Assembly (NCBI GenBank): GCA_021795795.1
Contig: JAJYPA010000060.1
Coordinates: 1 to 25,915 of the forward strand
Length of the DNA: 25,915 bases
Reading direction: 5' to 3'
Origin: Pseudomonadota bacterium
Lineage (GTDB): Bacteria; Pseudomonadota; Gammaproteobacteria; Halothiobacillales; Halothiobacillaceae
Part shown: one piece after another, positions 24,310 to 25,915 of the stretch
Layout of the letters: the number at the start of each line of letters is the position of its first letter
Numbering within the stretch: the stretch's first letter is position 1
Program-made: the position numbers and the translations under genes
Notes under the pieces: model-generated
Databases searched by the model: none
What the model was told of the DNA's origin: nothing
The model's input: the letters and a program-made list of their open reading frames with translations, nothing else

Positions 24310-25588
24310 TCTGATCTCTGTTTATAAGCTGGTTTTGCAACTCTATAGAAACCTCTTTGGCTTTATTGCGCACATAACGCCGGGTATAGACAGCTGCGGT
24401 ATCCGACGTTGGCGACCAGCCCATCAGGTAGTTGCGTGCCTGTTGCTCCTTCTCCGGCGCAATGCCAGCCTCCTCCATCTTCTTCGAGAAGGCGTCATTC
24501 CACGTATGACGCAACAAGTGGGCGGAAGTTGTTCTTGGCAAAGAGGGACATCCATCCCGCAGATCCTTGAATAATTTCCCTACTGCAGCCATGGTCATAG
24601 GATGGCCTGTGCGACTAGCGACAAACAGAAAGGGATGCCTCTTTGCCCCGGTCAATACGCCACGATGATTATGAATGTAGCTTTGGGTTTCTAATAGTAA
24701 CGCATCATTTAAAGGGAGTACGCGCGCTCGGGTCTTGGTTTGCGGCTGTAACCGCCGGGGGTCGTCTGGATCGTCAGCACGGCGGTGAATGGTAACTTCC
24801 TTCTGGCGGATTACGATGTCATCAATCCGCACACCCAGCGCCTCACCGATTCGCACCCCAAGAAACAAAAGCCAATGGATAAGCAATATGTTGCGATAGC
24901 GCGCGTGCTGGTCATTCCAAGGATTGTCAGGAGAATGCGGATCAATAACACGCAACAGTTCTGCAACGGCATCCTCGCTCAACCCCTCGCGTTGGTTCAG
25001 TGCGCTATGGCCCCTCTTGCGGGGGATGCGCGCATCAATTGCCTCGCGCACCAGCCTTGATGAATCATTAAGTCGCGCCACCACGGACGCATCCAAGCCA
25101 TGGCGACTCAGACGTTCAAATGCAATCCAATGAAGGTATGTCCGAATATAACGTAGACGACTGGCCGCAACTTCCGGGGCCACATCAAAGCGCGGTTGCC
25201 CAGGAGCGCCCATTCGCACCTTCTCCAGAGATACCACCTTCGGAACTATATTCTCAGTTTCACCAGACAGGATGGCCAGTTCATTAAGGGGCAACCGACA
25301 AAGGCGCGCAAGATCCTCCACCTCGGCGAGCGACAGCAACTCACCGATACTCAGCCGTTTGTCGAGATCTATACCGCGCGAATCAAGGAAAAGATAGAAG
25401 GCCACCAAACTTCGGAGGACGATACCGATCGTGTTAGCGGCCCGGTTCCTTCCCCGCACCTCAGTCAGTACGAAGACGGCAGGGTCGAACATTGGTTCTC
25501 CCTCTCGATCGAGTAGCACTGGAATGCGTTCGCCCGAGGTGAGCACGACTGTCTTGACGCGGTAACCGGATGACACTGTTAACACCAA
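24299..25588 (-). CDS. Tyrosine recombinase/integrase with canonical active site (first of three)
   Basis: About 429 residues. It has a full catalytic set: Arg246 (GVRIGEALG), Lys285 (QTKTRAR), HLLRH (His357, Arg360, His361), Trp391 (MGWSPTSD) and nucleophile Tyr401 (AVYTRRY). The N-terminal SAM-like core-binding region covers about 40-200. It is the first gene of the recombinase operon, facing away from ssb. The start is uncertain: the frame opens with TTG (25588), then GTG (25585), and another GTG at 25576; none has a clear Shine-Dalgarno site. A 5-bp inverted repeat (25574-25578 with 25591-25595) brackets these starts. It is the most likely member to cut and rejoin DNA efficiently. Confidence 0.9.
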   Translation of the reverse strand: MVLTVSSGYRVKTVVLTSGERIPVLLDREGEPMFDPAVFVLTEVRGRNRAANTIGIVLRSLVAFYLFLDSRGIDLDKRLSIGELLSLAEVEDLARLCRLPLNELAILSGETENIVPKVVSLEKVRMGAPGQPRFDVAPEVAASRLRYIRTYLHWIAFERLSRHGLDASVVARLNDSSRLVREAIDARIPRKRGHSALNQREGLSEDAVAELLRVIDPHSPDNPWNDQHARYRNILLIHWLLFLGVRIGEALGVRIDDIVIRQKEVTIHRRADDPDDPRRLQPQTKTRARVLPLNDALLLETQSYIHNHRGVLTGAKRHPFLFVASRTGHPMTMAAVGKLFKDLRDGCPSLPRTTSAHLLRHTWNDAFSKKMEEAGIAPEKEQQARNYLMGWSPTSDTAAVYTRRYVRNKAKEVSIELQNQLINRDQNDE

Positions 25589-25595
25589 ATCAGTG
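25574..25595. repeat. Inverted repeat bracketing the first recombinase start
   Basis: CACTG (25574-25578) and CAGTG (25591-25595) are perfect inverted repeats with a 12-nt spacer that contains the TTG and GTG candidate starts and a GTTAAC. It could form a weak hairpin over the translation start or a recombinase-binding site. The short arms make chance likely. Confidence 0.25.
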
Positions 25596-25611
25596 GTAGA
25601 TGATAGCTGAT

Positions 25612-25641
25612 ATTAAAGCACGACTAGTCGCAAAATGTAAA
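25612..25641 (-). promoter_or_regulatory. Possible promoter of the recombinase operon
   Basis: On the minus strand TTTACA (25641-25636) and TTTAAT (25617-25612) are 18 nt apart, placing transcription start about 20 nt upstream of the first recombinase start. The perfect palindrome at 25621-25630 lies in the spacer, so a protein bound there would block the promoter. The boxes are imperfect, so confidence is low. Confidence 0.35.
25621..25630. repeat. 10-bp palindrome CGACTAGTCG
   Basis: Perfect palindrome between the putative -35 and -10 of the recombinase operon and about 20 bp from the ssb terminator. I found no second copy elsewhere in the window. It may be an operator or part of the recombination site. 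Confidence 0.5.
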
Positions 25642-25648
25642 CAATAAA
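25635..25648 (+). repeat. Possible right copy of the terminal-like repeat (ATGTAAACA / CAATAAA)
   Basis: Inverse partner of the repeat at 3909-3917, overlapping the putative -35 of the recombinase operon. CAATAAA (25642-25648) overlaps its last two bases. See the left copy for the reasoning and doubts. Confidence 0.2.
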
Positions 25649-25678
25649 AATCCCAGTAGACACAAGGCATACTGGGAT
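25642..25678 (-). terminator. Rho-independent terminator of ssb
   Basis: ATCCCAGTA (25650-25658) and TACTGGGAT (25670-25678) form a perfect 9-bp stem with an 11-nt loop. Read on the minus strand the stem is followed directly by TTTTTATT. It lies 30 nt after the ssb stop and insulates the recombinase operon from ssb transcription. Confidence 0.8.
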
Positions 25679-25679
25679 A

Positions 25680-25699
25680 TAGTTAACAAATGATAACTA
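25680..25699. repeat. Inverted repeat between ssb stop and its terminator
   Basis: TAGTTA (25680-25685) and TAACTA (25694-25699) are inverted arms around an 8-nt spacer. The layout, short arms around a 6-8 bp centre, is like a tyrosine recombinase core site. The sequence is AT-rich and the match could be chance. Confidence 0.3.
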
Positions 25700-25707
25700 G
25701 GTGGGAA

Positions 25708-25915
25708 CTAAAACGGAATATCATCATCAAAATCCTCCGTCGGCGCCGGCGGCATCTCATTCTTCCGTGAACTCCCCGCAGTGCTGCTGCCGCCACTCGG
25801 CCGGGACTGATCTTCCTCATCGAAGCTGGCCGCACCGCCGCCACCGCCCCCACGCGCGCCCACCAGTTGCAGACGGTCTCCCACGATCTCCGTGGTGTAG
25901 CGCTCCTGCCCTTCC
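25708..25915 (-). CDS. ssb: Single-stranded DNA-binding protein, C-terminal part
   Basis: Only the last 69 codons are in the window; the 5' end lies beyond the right edge. The visible part starts at the end of the OB fold (ERYTTEIVGDRLQLVGARGG), a pattern highly typical of bacterial SSB. A flexible Gly/Ser/Pro-rich linker follows and the acidic tip DDDIPF, which docks partner proteins, ends the protein. SSB coats single-stranded DNA in replication, repair and recombination. It is followed by a strong terminator, so it is not part of the island operons. It is probably a resident gene next to which the element is inserted, although a plasmid- or island-borne ssb cannot be excluded from this fragment. 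Confidence 0.95.
   Translation of the reverse strand, partial: EGQERYTTEIVGDRLQLVGARGGGGGGAASFDEEDQSRPSGGSSTAGSSRKNEMPPAPTEDFDDDIPF

Larger units (their letters stand above)
20243..25650 (-). mobile_element. Recombination module: three tyrosine recombinases plus a coiled-coil protein
   Basis: Four overlapping or abutting genes on one strand at the end next to ssb form a self-contained integration module. The order (canonical recombinase, atypical recombinase, large recombinase, small coiled-coil protein) extends the tnpA-tnpB-tnpC plan of Tn554-type elements by one recombinase. The defence genes to the left are the probable cargo. The right boundary is likely within 25589-25707. The left boundary is not proven and may lie outside the window. 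Confidence 0.65.

Noticed and set aside
20243..25588. RIT (recombinase-in-trio) element
   Set aside because: The three recombinases differ strongly in size and have Cys-rich tails, and a TnpC-like protein is present, which fits a Tn554-like plan better.

Overview
The window is an accessory (defence) region of a Gram-negative bacterium, most likely a proteobacterium. This rests on the acidic SSB tail and GC-rich housekeeping-like genes at the right edge, and on proteobacterial-style Type I restriction subunits. I cannot name the genus. Every gene I can support is on the minus strand, so the text reads from high to low coordinates. There are no tRNA or rRNA genes and no CRISPR array, and no stretch over 300 bases lacks a gene. 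The three larger gaps are 20000-20242, 3878-4026 and 25589-25707.

Right edge (25589-25915): the 3' end of ssb with its DDDIPF tail, then a hairpin/U-tract terminator, then a probable promoter with a palindrome in its spacer. Next comes a recombination module (20243-25588) of three different tyrosine recombinases and a small coiled-coil protein, in overlapping reading frames. This resembles the tnpA-tnpB-tnpC logic of Tn554-type elements with one extra recombinase, and is the probable mobility machinery of the region.

Centre (7178-19999): a good sigma70-like promoter at about 20050-20080 precedes nine genes, and every adjacent pair overlaps by 1-11 nt. The order is hsdM, hsdS, a GajA-like OLD nuclease, a GajB-like UvrD helicase, an HTH/ImmA-IrrE protease, a DUF4411-type PIN protein, an Abi_C-like abortive infection protein, hsdR, and a truncated SLATT-like membrane protein. 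This is a Type I restriction-modification operon with a Gabija-like pair, a probable toxin-antitoxin pair and an abortive-infection gene nested between hsdS and hsdR. The Gabija-like genes are visibly more AT-rich than hsdM and hsdR, which suggests a cassette inserted into the operon.

Left (1-7118): a two-gene unit follows, made of a VPA1262-like protein with a C-terminal phospholipase-D-like motif, coupled by a GTGA overlap to an all-helical protein I do not recognise. This is the best candidate here for a poorly described defence system. It is followed by an SbcD/Mre11-like nuclease and an SbcC/Rad50-like ATPase that lacks a zinc hook. The first codons of one more gene run off the left edge.

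Taken together, the genes would modify and cut DNA (hsd), sense or degrade invading DNA (Gabija-like, SbcCD-like, PLD-like) and provide suicide functions (PIN, Abi, SLATT), all carried by a recombinase-bearing island next to ssb. Functional statements rest on motifs read by eye; no database search was run.
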